A stretch of 64,000 nucleotides of DNA from Bacteroidales bacterium (GCA_017538795.1 JAFYIE010000047.1:37862-101861), one strand, 5' to 3'; shown: positions 35,401 through 44,419, numbered from the stretch's first letter. Numbers and translations: made by a program. Notes: a model not told the origin generated them from the sequence alone.

Positions 35401-36903
35401 TATTCCTTTTTCAATACGTTTCAACGCCTCGTCTTTTCCAATCAATCCAAGGATTTCATGGATATGCGGGCCTTTACCTGCACCTACGAGCATCAGACGG
35501 AGACCGTTCATCACTGGTCCCATGCCGAGTTCGTTCTTGGTAATCCAGTCGTTGAGCACTTTGTCGATGTTTTCTGCACTGAAATCGTCAATGTTTCTTA
35601 TCACTTCCGAAACCTGGCGCATCAAGTCGGCTGAGTTTTCCTTCCAGCGTTTTTTTACCGTCACCTCGTCGTAAGTGGTAGGCTCCTCAAAGAAGAAGAA
35701 GCTCTGATCCCACATCTCTTTCACAAAGTTGACGCGGTCTTTTACCAATGCCGCAACCTTTGTAACGTATTGAATATCAGCGTCGATGTTCTTTTCAGCC
35801 TTCAGCCATTCCTGATATTCCATACCCACTTCCTCGCTCGAGCGGCGCATCAAATATTCGTGGTTAAACCATTTTGCCTTCTCCACGTTAAATCTTGCTC
35901 CCGACTTGCTGCAGTGATCGAACGAGAACGCCTGAATCAACTCGTCCATCGAGAAGATTTCCTGCTCTGTTCCAGGATTCCAGCCAAGCAATGCGAGCAT
36001 ATTGATGAATGCCTCCGCATAGTATCCCGACTGCTTGTAACCCGATGAAATCTCATGAGTCTCAGGATTCTCCCATTGCATAGGAAACACTGGGAATCCG
36101 AGGCGGTCGCCGTCGCGTTTGCTGAGCTTGCCGTTGCCGTCCGGTTTGAGCAACAATGGCAAATGTGCAAACTCCGGAGCTTCCCATCCGAATGCCTGAT
36201 ACAGAAGCACATGCAACGGCATCGAAGGCAGCCATTCCTCACCGCGGATCACGTGTGAGATCTTCATCAGGTGGTCGTCGACGATGTTTGCCAGGTGATA
36301 TGTAGGCATTCCGTCTGATTTAAACAAAACCTTGTCGTCCAAAGTGTTAGTGTTCACCTTGATATCGCCACGGATGATGTCGTGCATCTCAACCACGTAG
36401 TTCTCAGGCATCATGAAACGCACTGTGTAAGGAGTGCCGTTTGCTATCAACTCATCAACGTCTTCCTTAGTCATTGTCAATGAGTTACGCAGCTCCTGAC
36501 GAGTCTCGGCGTTGTAGATAAAGGTCTTTTTCTGTGCCTCGGCTTCCTTGCGGAGGTTGTCGAGTTCCTCAGCTGTGTCGAATGCATAGTAAGCATGACC
36601 TTTTTCAATCAGTTCGTCGCTGTATTGTTTGTAAAGAGGCTTGCGGTTGCTCTGTTTGTAGGGACCGTAAGGACCGCCCACGATGTCACTTTCGTCGAAC
36701 TTGATGCCACACCAGTCGAGCGATTTTATGATATATTCCTCGGCGCCCGGCACAAAGCGTGTCTGGTCGGTGTCTTCAATGCGGAGCAGCATCTTACCGC
36801 CGTTTTTCTTCGCGAAAAGATAGTTATACAAAGCGGTTCTCACGCCGCCGATATGCAACGGTCCGGTCGGACTTGGAGCAAAACGAACTCTTACTTCTTT
36901 CAT
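35377..36903 (-). CDS. gltX: Glutamyl-tRNA synthetase
   Basis: Charges tRNA-Glu. A 508-residue class I synthetase: RVRFAPSPTGPLHIGGVRTA contains the HIGH equivalent, LLRIEDTDQTRFVPGAEEYI is family-typical, and KLSKRDGDRLGFPVFP is the KMSKS equivalent. The last residues (KSLVFSC) and the TAG are read from the palindromic GTCTTTAGTC repeat, so the natural C-terminus was probably altered by repeat insertion. A -7 element at 36920-36927 supports the start. Confidence 0.96.
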   Translation of the reverse strand: MKEVRVRFAPSPTGPLHIGGVRTALYNYLFAKKNGGKMLLRIEDTDQTRFVPGAEEYIIKSLDWCGIKFDESDIVGGPYGPYKQSNRKPLYKQYSDELIEKGHAYYAFDTAEELDNLRKEAEAQKKTFIYNAETRQELRNSLTMTKEDVDELIANGTPYTVRFMMPENYVVEMHDIIRGDIKVNTNTLDDKVLFKSDGMPTYHLANIVDDHLMKISHVIRGEEWLPSMPLHVLLYQAFGWEAPEFAHLPLLLKPDGNGKLSKRDGDRLGFPVFPMQWENPETHEISSGYKQSGYYAEAFINMLALLGWNPGTEQEIFSMDELIQAFSFDHCSKSGARFNVEKAKWFNHEYLMRRSSEEVGMEYQEWLKAEKNIDADIQYVTKVAALVKDRVNFVKEMWDQSFFFFEEPTTYDEVTVKKRWKENSADLMRQVSEVIRNIDDFSAENIDKVLNDWITKNELGMGPVMNGLRLMLVGAGKGPHIHEILGLIGKDEALKRIEKGIKSLVFSC

Positions 36904-36919
36904 TTCTCAAAAATTTTTG

Positions 36920-36927
36920 CAAAAATA
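36920..36927 (-). promoter_or_regulatory. -7 element TATTTTTG of gltX
   Basis: TATTTTTG followed by C, 16 bp upstream of the gltX start codon. Confidence 0.65.
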
Positions 36928-36934
36928 AAAAAAA

Positions 36935-36968
36935 GTCTCGCAGATTCCACAGATTTTCACAGATTTTC
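36935..36968. repeat. Short direct repeats of CACAGATTTT
   Basis: GCAGATTC, CACAGATTTT and CACAGATTTT in tandem, a simple intergenic repeat just upstream of the gltX promoter. Confidence 0.5.
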
Positions 36969-37017
36969 TATCTACCGCTATCAAAGTGAGTATGAACAAA
37001 GAAAAAGAAAACCTCAT

Positions 37018-37073
37018 CCGTACCAATCCGTACCATTTTTTCTTGACAAATTTCTATAAAAGCACTACTTTTG
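37018..37073 (+). promoter_or_regulatory. Promoter with duplicated CGTACC operator, TPR-HTH regulator gene
   Basis: Two CCGTACC copies at 37018-37024 and 37028-37034 (10-bp period), 8 bp before TTGACA (TTG 37043-37045), then 20 bp, then TACTTTTG at 37066-37073. The same layout precedes the next gene (38737-38793). Confidence 0.7.
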
Positions 37074-37089
37074 TCATTTTAAATTTGGT

Positions 37090-38733
37090 ATGAAAAAACT
37101 CAAAGCTTTATTGTTATCAGGCGTAATCGCCTTAATGATTATTTCTTGTTCTAACAGCGTTTCAAACAAGACATCGCAGCTTGAACTATCGCCAGAACTA
37201 ATCAACATCGACAGCGTCATGCAACAACGGCCCGATTCGGCATTCATGATGCTTTCCGTCATTTCGACCGAAGCGGAGCGTAGTGGAGAAATCTCCTCCA
37301 TTTTAAATAATCATTATTATTATCTCCTTGTTTCCGAAGCGCTCTACAAAAACGACGCTCCGCAGCTTGTTCGCGCTGAACTTCTTGACGCTCTCGCCTA
37401 TTTTGACAGCATTTTCGAGGCTAATCCCAAAGACGAAATCGCCTCTATACTCTCAGCCCGCTCGCATTACATGAATGGCGTAGGTTATTATGAAAACGAC
37501 AGTGTTTTCGAGGCTTGCCAGCAATATTACAAGGCTCTCGAAATCGTGCAGCCTTTCGATTGCAATCCCAAATTTATTTCGTTGATTTACACTCGTTTGG
37601 CAAATATCTATTCTGACAAATTCCTCATCGAACCGGCTATCATTTTCTACAAAAACGCACTCGAATATAAGAAACGCGACCCTCGTTCAAACATCGCTAA
37701 CACATTGTTTTTCATAGGATACGAGTTTGAAAAAGGCGAGAAAGCCGATAGCGCAATCTATTATTACAACCTCTCTTTGGAGAATATTTCCGACACTAAC
37801 AGCCTTCTGTATCGAAATGTCATAAATAGGAAGACAATTGCCACATATACTGTTGATAATGATGGAGAAAAGGCAATAAAATCATTAAAAAACATTATCA
37901 AAACAGGTGAAGATTATGAGATATATGACCGGTATTTAGGTCTTGGTTATATTTATATTCTTGAAAATCAATATGATACCGCTCTCATTTATCTTAACGA
38001 GGTCTTCAACGACGCTCCTGATATTTTCCTTAGAACACAAAGCGCAAACCACCTTTACGAGATTTACAACCATTTAGCAGACACCGTAAAAGCGGATTCC
38101 TACTCGCGTTTCATCACTGAGAATACTCCGCCTGAATTCGGGACAAAAGCCGACGAATGGCAGCTCACCGGCATGTTCCAGGATTATCTCAAACAAAAAC
38201 ACGAGCAAACTCTGGCATTGGAACAACAGAAAAAAAGGCACGAAATCACCATTATTATAATTGTTGCAATCGCTATAACAGTAGTAATTGCTGTCTTTTT
38301 GATGATTCGGCACAAAAGAAAACTTAACACTTTCAAAAAAGAGGCAAACATGGACGGCTATAACGCCTTTATAAACGAACCTGTTTGCCAATATATCCTT
38401 GAAACAGCGCACGAGCAGCAGTTCAAGTCGAAAATGGATTGCACCATTTACAAGGATTTCGCGCTCGACAAGGAACAGCTGCTGACGTTACGAACCACTG
38501 CCGACAACTATCTTAACGGCTTCACGGAGCGTATCCGAAACAAATATCCGGAGCTCACCAACGATGATGTCAACTATTGCGTTTTGTATCTGCTCGGCAT
38601 GAAAGAGCCTGATATTGCGGCATTTATGCAAAAAGCGTACTCAACCGTAAGCGACCGCAGCCGCAAACTGAAAAAGATTCTTACTTCTGATTTCGATCTT
38701 ACAACAACATTGCGCAACATCGCAATCGAATGA
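37090..38733 (+). CDS. Transmembrane TPR regulator with C-terminal HTH
   Basis: A 547-residue protein. The N-terminal signal MKKLKALLLSGVIALMIIS ends in a lipobox-like Cys. Periplasmic TPR-like helices fill residues about 30-370. A membrane span (ITIIIIVAIAITVVIAVFLM, about 387-408) is followed by a cytoplasmic region with a LuxR-like HTH (LTNDDVNYCVLYLLGMKEPD, then STVSDRSRKLKKIL). The layout is that of Bacteroidota one-component regulators sensing an envelope signal and binding DNA directly. Residues about 57-69 (VISTEAERSGEIS) are encoded by a REP-like repeat. Its promoter carries a duplicated CGTACC motif also present before the downstream T9SS gene, so autoregulation and local control are likely. 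Confidence 0.82.
   Translation: MKKLKALLLSGVIALMIISCSNSVSNKTSQLELSPELINIDSVMQQRPDSAFMMLSVISTEAERSGEISSILNNHYYYLLVSEALYKNDAPQLVRAELLDALAYFDSIFEANPKDEIASILSARSHYMNGVGYYENDSVFEACQQYYKALEIVQPFDCNPKFISLIYTRLANIYSDKFLIEPAIIFYKNALEYKKRDPRSNIANTLFFIGYEFEKGEKADSAIYYYNLSLENISDTNSLLYRNVINRKTIATYTVDNDGEKAIKSLKNIIKTGEDYEIYDRYLGLGYIYILENQYDTALIYLNEVFNDAPDIFLRTQSANHLYEIYNHLADTVKADSYSRFITENTPPEFGTKADEWQLTGMFQDYLKQKHEQTLALEQQKKRHEITIIIIVAIAITVVIAVFLMIRHKRKLNTFKKEANMDGYNAFINEPVCQYILETAHEQQFKSKMDCTIYKDFALDKEQLLTLRTTADNYLNGFTERIRNKYPELTNDDVNYCVLYLLGMKEPDIAAFMQKAYSTVSDRSRKLKKILTSDFDLTTTLRNIAIE
37257..37257. other. Left junction of the in-frame REP-like element
   Basis: First base at which the regulator gene matches the intergenic REP-like family. 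Relatives of the regulator would be expected to lose alignment here and regain it near 37298. Confidence 0.4.
37257..37297. repeat. Half REP-like element in frame inside the regulator gene
   Basis: CGTCATTTCGACCGAAGCGG ... GGAGAAATCTCC matches the left half of the palindromes at 59369-59457 and 61191-61299. The reading frame is kept. Confidence 0.8.
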
Positions 38734-38736
38734 CAA

Positions 38737-38793
38737 TCGTACCTTTCCGTACCCAGTTTTCCTTGACATAACTGCATTTTGGAAATAATTTTG
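38737..38793 (+). promoter_or_regulatory. Promoter with duplicated CGTACC operator, T9SS GLUG-type gene
   Basis: TCGTACC (38737-38743) and CCGTACC (38747-38753) with 10-bp period, 9 bp before TTGACA (TTG 38763-38765), 20 bp, then TAATTTTG at 38786-38793. Mirrors the regulator's own promoter. Confidence 0.7.
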
Positions 38794-38832
38794 TCGTCGG
38801 AAACAAAAATGTATAACTTAAAATTTTTTGCT

Positions 38833-40341
38833 ATGAAAAAGATTACCTTAATTATCATTGCAGTGTTGATGGGATTGGCACTCAACGCACAAATTTCAGT
38901 TTGGGACGGCACAGCAGAACGTTGGACTCATGGTAGTGGTACCGAAGACGACCCTTATCTTATCGAAAACGCACAACAATTGGCTTATTTGGCTGTTCAA
39001 ACTAATGAACTTCATTATAGCAATTACGAATATCACAACATGTACGTCGACACTTGTTTTCTTCTGACTGTCGACCTTGATTTGGGTGGTGAAAACGGCC
39101 TTGAATGGGAACCTATTGCACAAGATGGTATCAGCCTTCAAACCAGGTGTTTTGGAGGTCATTTCGATGGCGGATATCATACAATATCGAATATAAATAT
39201 TAAAGACGGAAGTGGTAGAAAATTTATAGGTCTGTTTGGTCATATTGAAGACGGAAGCATTAAAAACATTACTATTAACGGTGCAAACATAGACTTACCG
39301 AGTTTTCATCTCTTGGGAATACCAGGTGGTTTGGGCATTCTCGTTGGATATGGTAAGAATGTTACTGTAGATCATTGTTTCAATAATGTTAGCATGGTTT
39401 TAGAGTATGGAAGCTTTGAGTTTGGCTCATTGTTTGGTGGATTATTCGGTCGTATGGAGAATTCTACAATAACCGATTGCCATAATAATGGTAATATGAC
39501 AATTTTAGAAGTAAAAACGAATTATTCAGGACTGGCTTTCGGTGGTATTTGTGGAAGCTTATATGAATGTAATATTGATTATTGCAGTAATCAAGGAAAT
39601 CTATTTATAACACAAAGCGGAAATAATAATTTTGCCGAGGAGGAGTTTTGTGGCGGTATAGTCGGAATAATGTCAGGAAGTATGACAAATTGCTATAATA
39701 CAGGTTACTTAGAAATGAATGTTGCCATTAATGAACCTAGCAGTTTTATCGCAACAGCATCGGGAGGACTTGTAGGAAGCACAATGTCAGAGAAAGATCT
39801 ATCTGTGACGAATAGTTACAGCGCTACTGATATAAACATTACAGGAGAAAACATTCCTTCATTTATCGGAGGTATTATCGGATATAAATTTGATGACGCT
39901 CAAGCAGTCTCAACGAATTGTTATTATCTTGACATCATCGAAAGTGATAATGAATACGGCATCCCACAATCAGAAGCTTTTATGAAAACCCAAGATTTTG
40001 TCAATTTGTTAAACGCTAATGGTGATTTTTACGCAATGGATATAATGAATGTAAACAAAGGTTATCCTGTTTTTGAAAGATATTATTCCGTCGAAGAAAC
40101 TGATTTTGCAAATGGAATATCTGTTTACCCAAACCCAGCGAAAGACGTTGTAAATATCACCTTTTCCAACAATGCAAAATGTCGTTCAATTGATATTTAT
40201 TCCATCGACGGCAGATTAATGAAATCGCAAAATGATAGTTTCAACAAAATCAACATCGCCAACCTCACCCCGGGTTTATACCTGATCAAAGTGAGAATGA
40301 GCGACGGAAAAGAATTCACAGAAAAGATTGTTGTGAAATAA
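38833..40341 (+). CDS. Secreted T9SS type A protein with GLUG-like repeats
   Basis: A 502-residue protein starting MKKITLIIIAVLMGLALNAQ (signal peptide). Earlier in-frame ATGs at 38779 and 38809 are rejected because the -7 element is at 38786 and the signal peptide starts later. The body has VWDGTAERWTHGSGTEDDPY, common at the front of such adhesin-like proteins, then GLUG-type repeats (GLFGHIEDGSIKNITINGAN, GGLFGRMENSTITDCHNNGN, GGIVGIMSGSMTNCYNTGYL). The C-terminus (ISVYPNPAKDVVNITF ... LTPGLYLIKVRMSDGKEF) is a type A sorting domain. It is the likely target of the upstream regulator. Confidence 0.83.
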   Translation: MKKITLIIIAVLMGLALNAQISVWDGTAERWTHGSGTEDDPYLIENAQQLAYLAVQTNELHYSNYEYHNMYVDTCFLLTVDLDLGGENGLEWEPIAQDGISLQTRCFGGHFDGGYHTISNINIKDGSGRKFIGLFGHIEDGSIKNITINGANIDLPSFHLLGIPGGLGILVGYGKNVTVDHCFNNVSMVLEYGSFEFGSLFGGLFGRMENSTITDCHNNGNMTILEVKTNYSGLAFGGICGSLYECNIDYCSNQGNLFITQSGNNNFAEEEFCGGIVGIMSGSMTNCYNTGYLEMNVAINEPSSFIATASGGLVGSTMSEKDLSVTNSYSATDINITGENIPSFIGGIIGYKFDDAQAVSTNCYYLDIIESDNEYGIPQSEAFMKTQDFVNLLNANGDFYAMDIMNVNKGYPVFERYYSVEETDFANGISVYPNPAKDVVNITFSNNAKCRSIDIYSIDGRLMKSQNDSFNKINIANLTPGLYLIKVRMSDGKEFTEKIVVK

Positions 40342-40351
40342 AATATGTAGG

Positions 40352-40669
40352 TTAATTGTAGAATACATCAAAGTATTTCTGCAACTTCACAGGATCAGTT
40401 TGGTATATATTGTCGCCGTAGTAGCAGTCAGCAAGAACCTCATAAAGACGACAAAATTCTCCAAGGTCATGCTTGCCTCGTTGAGCATCAATGGTTAAAG
40501 ATAGTAGTTCCAAAGCTCTGTCAGCAGCACGATGACATTGTTCGATGTTTCCTTTACTTTGCCAACGGTTCGCACGCGATACCTCGCTGCCGATATTCAG
40601 CATCTGCTCCGCTAAAGTCATCGTAGCCCACCTTCCGGCAGCTAAATCTGTATGCTGATAGTTGCTCAT
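40352..40669 (-). CDS. Small helical protein paired with DUF5674 protein
   Basis: A 105-residue helical protein (LAEQMLNIGSEVSRANRWQS, then HRAADRALELLSLTIDAQRG) of a family I have seen next to DUF5674 genes without known function. The sequence looks HEPN-like in its helical pattern, but no Rx4-6H motif is clear. Its start overlaps the upstream DUF5674 gene by 4 bp, so the two are co-translated. It converges with the GLUG-type gene at 10 bp. Confidence 0.75.
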   Translation of the reverse strand: MSNYQHTDLAAGRWATMTLAEQMLNIGSEVSRANRWQSKGNIEQCHRAADRALELLSLTIDAQRGKHDLGEFCRLYEVLADCYYGDNIYQTDPVKLQKYFDVFYN

Positions 40670-41004
40670 TTTATCAATGTATTAACGACTTCAACAATAC
40701 GCTTACGAATGGCAGGGTCCTGAACATCACGACTCCTATTACCTTGATATGGACGAATATTGATAAGCGAGTCAAACTCAATAAAGTCTTCACCTTCCAT
40801 CTCAGGATATAAGTTTATTCCCCACAAATCCGTCTGTTCCGAACCTTGCGAAAGCATTTCTTTTTCAATGTCAGCATGAAGCTCAGCATCTAGACCGATT
40901 ATCACTTTTTGAATGTCAACAACAGCTTTAATCATGTCACCAAAATAACCTGGCAACATTTCATTTAATTCATTACGACTTATAGGCTGTGAAGTAATTT
41001 TCAT
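40666..41004 (-). CDS. DUF5674-like protein
   Basis: A 112-residue protein with LPGYFGDMIKAVVDIQKVII, WGINLYPEMEGEDFIEFDSL and INIRPYQGNRSRDVQDPAIR, a pattern I associate with DUF5674, whose function is unknown. It is the first gene of a two-gene unit. A TATTTTTG -7 element lies 28 bp upstream. The small coupled pair has the size and layout of a toxin-antitoxin module, but no known family link supports that. Confidence 0.75.
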   Translation of the reverse strand: MKITSQPISRNELNEMLPGYFGDMIKAVVDIQKVIIGLDAELHADIEKEMLSQGSEQTDLWGINLYPEMEGEDFIEFDSLINIRPYQGNRSRDVQDPAIRKRIVEVVNTLIK

Positions 41005-41031
41005 AACTACTATCTATATAATTTCTGATTG

Positions 41032-41039
41032 CAAAAATA
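41032..41039 (-). promoter_or_regulatory. -7 element TATTTTTG of the DUF5674 pair
   Basis: Consensus -7 element 28 bp upstream of the start at 41004. Confidence 0.6.
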
Positions 41040-41080
41040 CAAAATTTGTGAAAACTAAGGTTATTTTTATGCAAATTTCG

Positions 41081-41088
41081 TATCTTTG
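41081..41088 (+). promoter_or_regulatory. -7 element TATCTTTG of the DUF4175-like gene
   Basis: TATCTTTG followed by C, 17 bp before the ATG at 41105. It fixes that start rather than the in-frame ATG at 41048. Confidence 0.65.
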
Positions 41089-41104
41089 CAAGTTTATAGT
41101 TATT

Positions 41105-44100
41105 ATGTCAAACTCTGCATTGATATCGAAAATTGAGCGCTTCATCAGGAAGTTCTACCTCAACCGTCTCATCCAAGGCGCGCTGATAGGACTCGTCTTG
41201 ATGATTGCTTTATTCTTGATAATCAACGGAATAGAGTATTTTTCATGGCTTCCGCAGAAAGGCAGACTGATTTTATTACTGCTCTTCATCCTAGGCATAA
41301 GCTTTGTCGCAATTTTCTATTTTGCCATTCCAATCATCAACCTCATTCGTTTCCGCAAAAAAATGTCGGACGAACAGGCTGCTGTCATCATTGGAAAATT
41401 CTTTCCGGAAATAAGCGACAAACTGCTAAATACAATTCAACTTTCGAATGAATATTCACAAAACGCTGATAATGAACTGCTTGCAGCGACAATCGAGCAA
41501 CGTACAGAGAATTTGAAGCCTATCAACTTTTCAGAGGCAGTCAACCTGAAAGAGAATTATAAATACTTGAAGATATTTGGTTTAGCATTTGTAGTGTTAA
41601 GCGTCGCTTTAATATTTCTCCCCGACTTCTCCAAGAAGCCTGCACAGCGAATCTTCAACTATTCAAAAGAATTTGAGAAGCCTCTCCCCTTTTCAGTCGA
41701 GCTTTCAGCAACAAATCTTGAAGCCTCGCAAGGTAAAGACGTTGAATTTAAGATTCACGTCACTGGCGAACGCATTCCTGATGCCTTTTATATCAAAGGG
41801 AAAGACGTTTCCCGAAACGTCCCAACGGGCACCCATTTAATGAACCGCCTGAACACCAACGATTTCCGTTTCGTTTTCAAAAACGTTTATCAAAACGAGG
41901 AATTCTACGTCGAAGGCGGCGAATACCGTAGCCAAATGATAAACCTCACCGTCCGTCCAAACCCGACAATGCTGTATTACGAAGCAAAACTGACGTTTCC
42001 GAAATATATCCACCGTAAAAACGAAACATTGAATGGGAAGACACGCATTATCGTGCCACAGGGAACCAACGTGGAATATACATTCCATACAAGAGACGTT
42101 GATTCTGTTTATATCGCAGAATCTGCCAATTCCGATGTAAAGACGTGCCATGGCGCGTCTCTACAGACACAATCGAATGATTACGTTTTCAAATTGAATG
42201 CTCTGAAAACCACGAAATTCAACGTCACATTATATAATAATTGGAACACCACAGATGCCATTCCGTTCACGGTCGAGGTGATTCCTGACGCCTATCCCGA
42301 CATCCAGGTGCAGAATTTCCACGAAGACTTCGCAAAACAGACATATTATTCAGGTCTCATTGCCGATGACTATGGATTCACTAAACTTCTCTACCATTTC
42401 GAAGTCGACGGCAAACCGAATCAGTCGTTCGTGAAAAACATCCCTATCGATAAGCGCAACACTCGCACTTCATTCTACTATAGCATTGATACTGACACTC
42501 TTACGCTTTATCGTGGCGACGAAATAAAAGCTTATTTCGAGATTTTTGACAACGACGGCATCAACGGTCCGAAATCGAAGCGCTCTGAGGTGTTTTATCT
42601 GGTTCTGCCAACAACCGAACAACTTGATTCAATAGCTGATGACGCTGAAAATCAAATACTTAACAACCTCAATCAGCGTTCCGATGAGCTTCAAAATCTC
42701 CGTAAGGATATTGAAGACATGCTTCGTAACCTGATGTTGAAAAAAGAACTCGACTGGAGCGACAAAGAGAAGATGAAAGAGTTGCTCGAGAAACAAAAAG
42801 AGGTTCAAGAGGAATGGAACAAGATTCAGGAGGAACAGAAGGAACTGTCTGATTTCATTAAGGAAAACGAGCTTTCTTCGGAAGAACTGATAAAAAAACA
42901 GGAAGAGATAAACAAACTTTTCGACGAGGTTATCCCCGACGAGATGAAAAAACTGATGGAGGAAATTGAACAGCTTTTGAGCGAGATGCCTTGCGAACGT
43001 ATGCAGGAAATAATGAAAGACCTCAAGAAAAACAATGAGGCTCTGCAACAGATGATGGACCGTAATCTCTCGCTTCTCGAACAACTGAAGGTTGAAAAAG
43101 ACATGAACCAGCTGATGGACGAGTTGCAGAAACTCGCCGACAAATTGCTTGAAAACACCGATTCAATCTCCGCTCAAGACGCTGAAAATCAGTTTAATAA
43201 AATGGAACAGCAACTTGATTCCATAATCGAAAAAAATCAAGACCTGAGCGATCCTTTCAATATCAATAAAGACGAAGAGACTTTCGACGAAATTCAGCAA
43301 GACCTTGAAGACGCTGAAAAAGCGGAAGAGGGTAACGACCAAGAGAACGCCCAACGACAGAAACAGAAGGCCGGCAAAAAGATGAAGGAAATGGCCGAAA
43401 ACATGAACAGCATGATGATGGGTGGCGATATGGAGCAACTCGCAGAAGACGCTCATCTGGTGAGGATTTTGCTCGAAAACGTTGTTCGTTCGTCACACGC
43501 CGAGGAAAAGCTGATGCAGGAAATCAGCATTATGAAGAAAGACGACCCTACCGTTTCGCAGAAAATCAGCCGCCAGAAAGAGATTTCTGAAAACTTCGTG
43601 ATGGTGGAAGACTCACTGCGTAAAATGGCAAACCGCCAAACCGCCGTTAAAAATTTTGTATTCAACGAGTTACAAGTCATCGACCAGCAAACTGAATCGG
43701 CAATGCAAGACGTTTTGGAACTGAAATTCGGCAACGCAACCCATAAACAACAAAACGCCATGATGTCGATGAACAACCTCGCTCTGATGCTTGCTGAATC
43801 GCTGAAAGAAATGGATTCGCAGATGGCCGGACAAGGCAACGGATCTTGCTCCAAACCTGGTAAAACCAAAGGAAACAAAGGCAAACCCAAGACGATGAAA
43901 AACATGAAAGATCTTCAAAATCAACTTGGGGAACAGCTGAAGAAAATGCAGCAGCAGATGCAGCAACAGCAAAAAGACGGCAACCAATCGCAAAGCATGA
44001 GCGAGGAACTGGCACGCATGGCCGCCCAACAGGAGCTTATCCGCGAAGGCATGCAACAAATGCTCGAAGAGATGAAAAAGAACGGCGTACTCGGCGACGA

Positions 44101-44419
44101 CGGCATCAACGATATCATCAAAGACATGGAAAAACTGGAGGAAGATATTGTAAACAAACGCATTACAAATCAGACCATCAGGCGCAACAAAGACATCATG
44201 TCGCGAATGCTGAAAGCCGAAAACGCCCAACAGGAACGCGAAAAAGAGGAAAAACGTAAGTCTGACGAGTACAAAGGACCCGAAAAGAGCCACAATATCG
44301 ATGAGATTAAATACGAGGAAAGTATCAAGAAACAACAGGATTTCTTACGCACTAACCCTATCGAGTATCAGCCGTTTTATAAACAAAAGATTAACGAATA
44401 TTTCTTTAAAAAACAATGA
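41105..44419 (+). CDS. DUF4175-like membrane protein with long coiled coil
   Basis: A 1104-residue protein. Two N-terminal membrane spans (about 25-45 and 55-75) and a third near 155-175 anchor it. A beta-rich extracytoplasmic region follows to about 500. From about 500 to 1060 it is highly charged, Met/Gln/Glu/Lys-rich helical coiled coil. The arrangement matches the Bacteroidota family DUF4175, whose role is unknown. Residues 345-354 ([10 protein letters not shown]) are encoded by the same 28-bp palindrome that sits in tsaB. It overlaps ybeY by 4 bp. Long minus-strand frames across the coiled coil are shadows. Confidence 0.85.
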   Translation: MSNSALISKIERFIRKFYLNRLIQGALIGLVLMIALFLIINGIEYFSWLPQKGRLILLLLFILGISFVAIFYFAIPIINLIRFRKKMSDEQAAVIIGKFFPEISDKLLNTIQLSNEYSQNADNELLAATIEQRTENLKPINFSEAVNLKENYKYLKIFGLAFVVLSVALIFLPDFSKKPAQRIFNYSKEFEKPLPFSVELSATNLEASQGKDVEFKIHVTGERIPDAFYIKGKDVSRNVPTGTHLMNRLNTNDFRFVFKNVYQNEEFYVEGGEYRSQMINLTVRPNPTMLYYEAKLTFPKYIHRKNETLNGKTRIIVPQGTNVEYTFHTRDVDSVYIAESANSDVKTCHGASLQTQSNDYVFKLNALKTTKFNVTLYNNWNTTDAIPFTVEVIPDAYPDIQVQNFHEDFAKQTYYSGLIADDYGFTKLLYHFEVDGKPNQSFVKNIPIDKRNTRTSFYYSIDTDTLTLYRGDEIKAYFEIFDNDGINGPKSKRSEVFYLVLPTTEQLDSIADDAENQILNNLNQRSDELQNLRKDIEDMLRNLMLKKELDWSDKEKMKELLEKQKEVQEEWNKIQEEQKELSDFIKENELSSEELIKKQEEINKLFDEVIPDEMKKLMEEIEQLLSEMPCERMQEIMKDLKKNNEALQQMMDRNLSLLEQLKVEKDMNQLMDELQKLADKLLENTDSISAQDAENQFNKMEQQLDSIIEKNQDLSDPFNINKDEETFDEIQQDLEDAEKAEEGNDQENAQRQKQKAGKKMKEMAENMNSMMMGGDMEQLAEDAHLVRILLENVVRSSHAEEKLMQEISIMKKDDPTVSQKISRQKEISENFVMVEDSLRKMANRQTAVKNFVFNELQVIDQQTESAMQDVLELKFGNATHKQQNAMMSMNNLALMLAESLKEMDSQMAGQGNGSCSKPGKTKGNKGKPKTMKNMKDLQNQLGEQLKKMQQQMQQQQKDGNQSQSMSEELARMAAQQELIREGMQQMLEEMKKNGVLGDDGINDIIKDMEKLEEDIVNKRITNQTIRRNKDIMSRMLKAENAQQEREKEEKRKSDEYKGPEKSHNIDEIKYEESIKKQQDFLRTNPIEYQPFYKQKINEYFFKKQ
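42137..42164. repeat. 28-bp palindromic element inside the DUF4175-like gene
   Basis: Plus-strand sequence identical to 4015-4042. The gene frame is preserved, and the element is read in the same phase as in tsaB although the two genes are on opposite strands. Confidence 0.85.

Noticed and set aside
36904-37017. Possible small gene upstream of the TPR-HTH regulator
   Set aside because: Only short direct repeats and promoters are present. No frame longer than about 25 codons with a plausible start.
42629-44335. Several long minus-strand frames opposite the coiled coil of the DUF4175-like gene
   Set aside because: Phe/Leu-rich translations arise from antisense Glu/Lys/Gln codons. No plausible starts or families.
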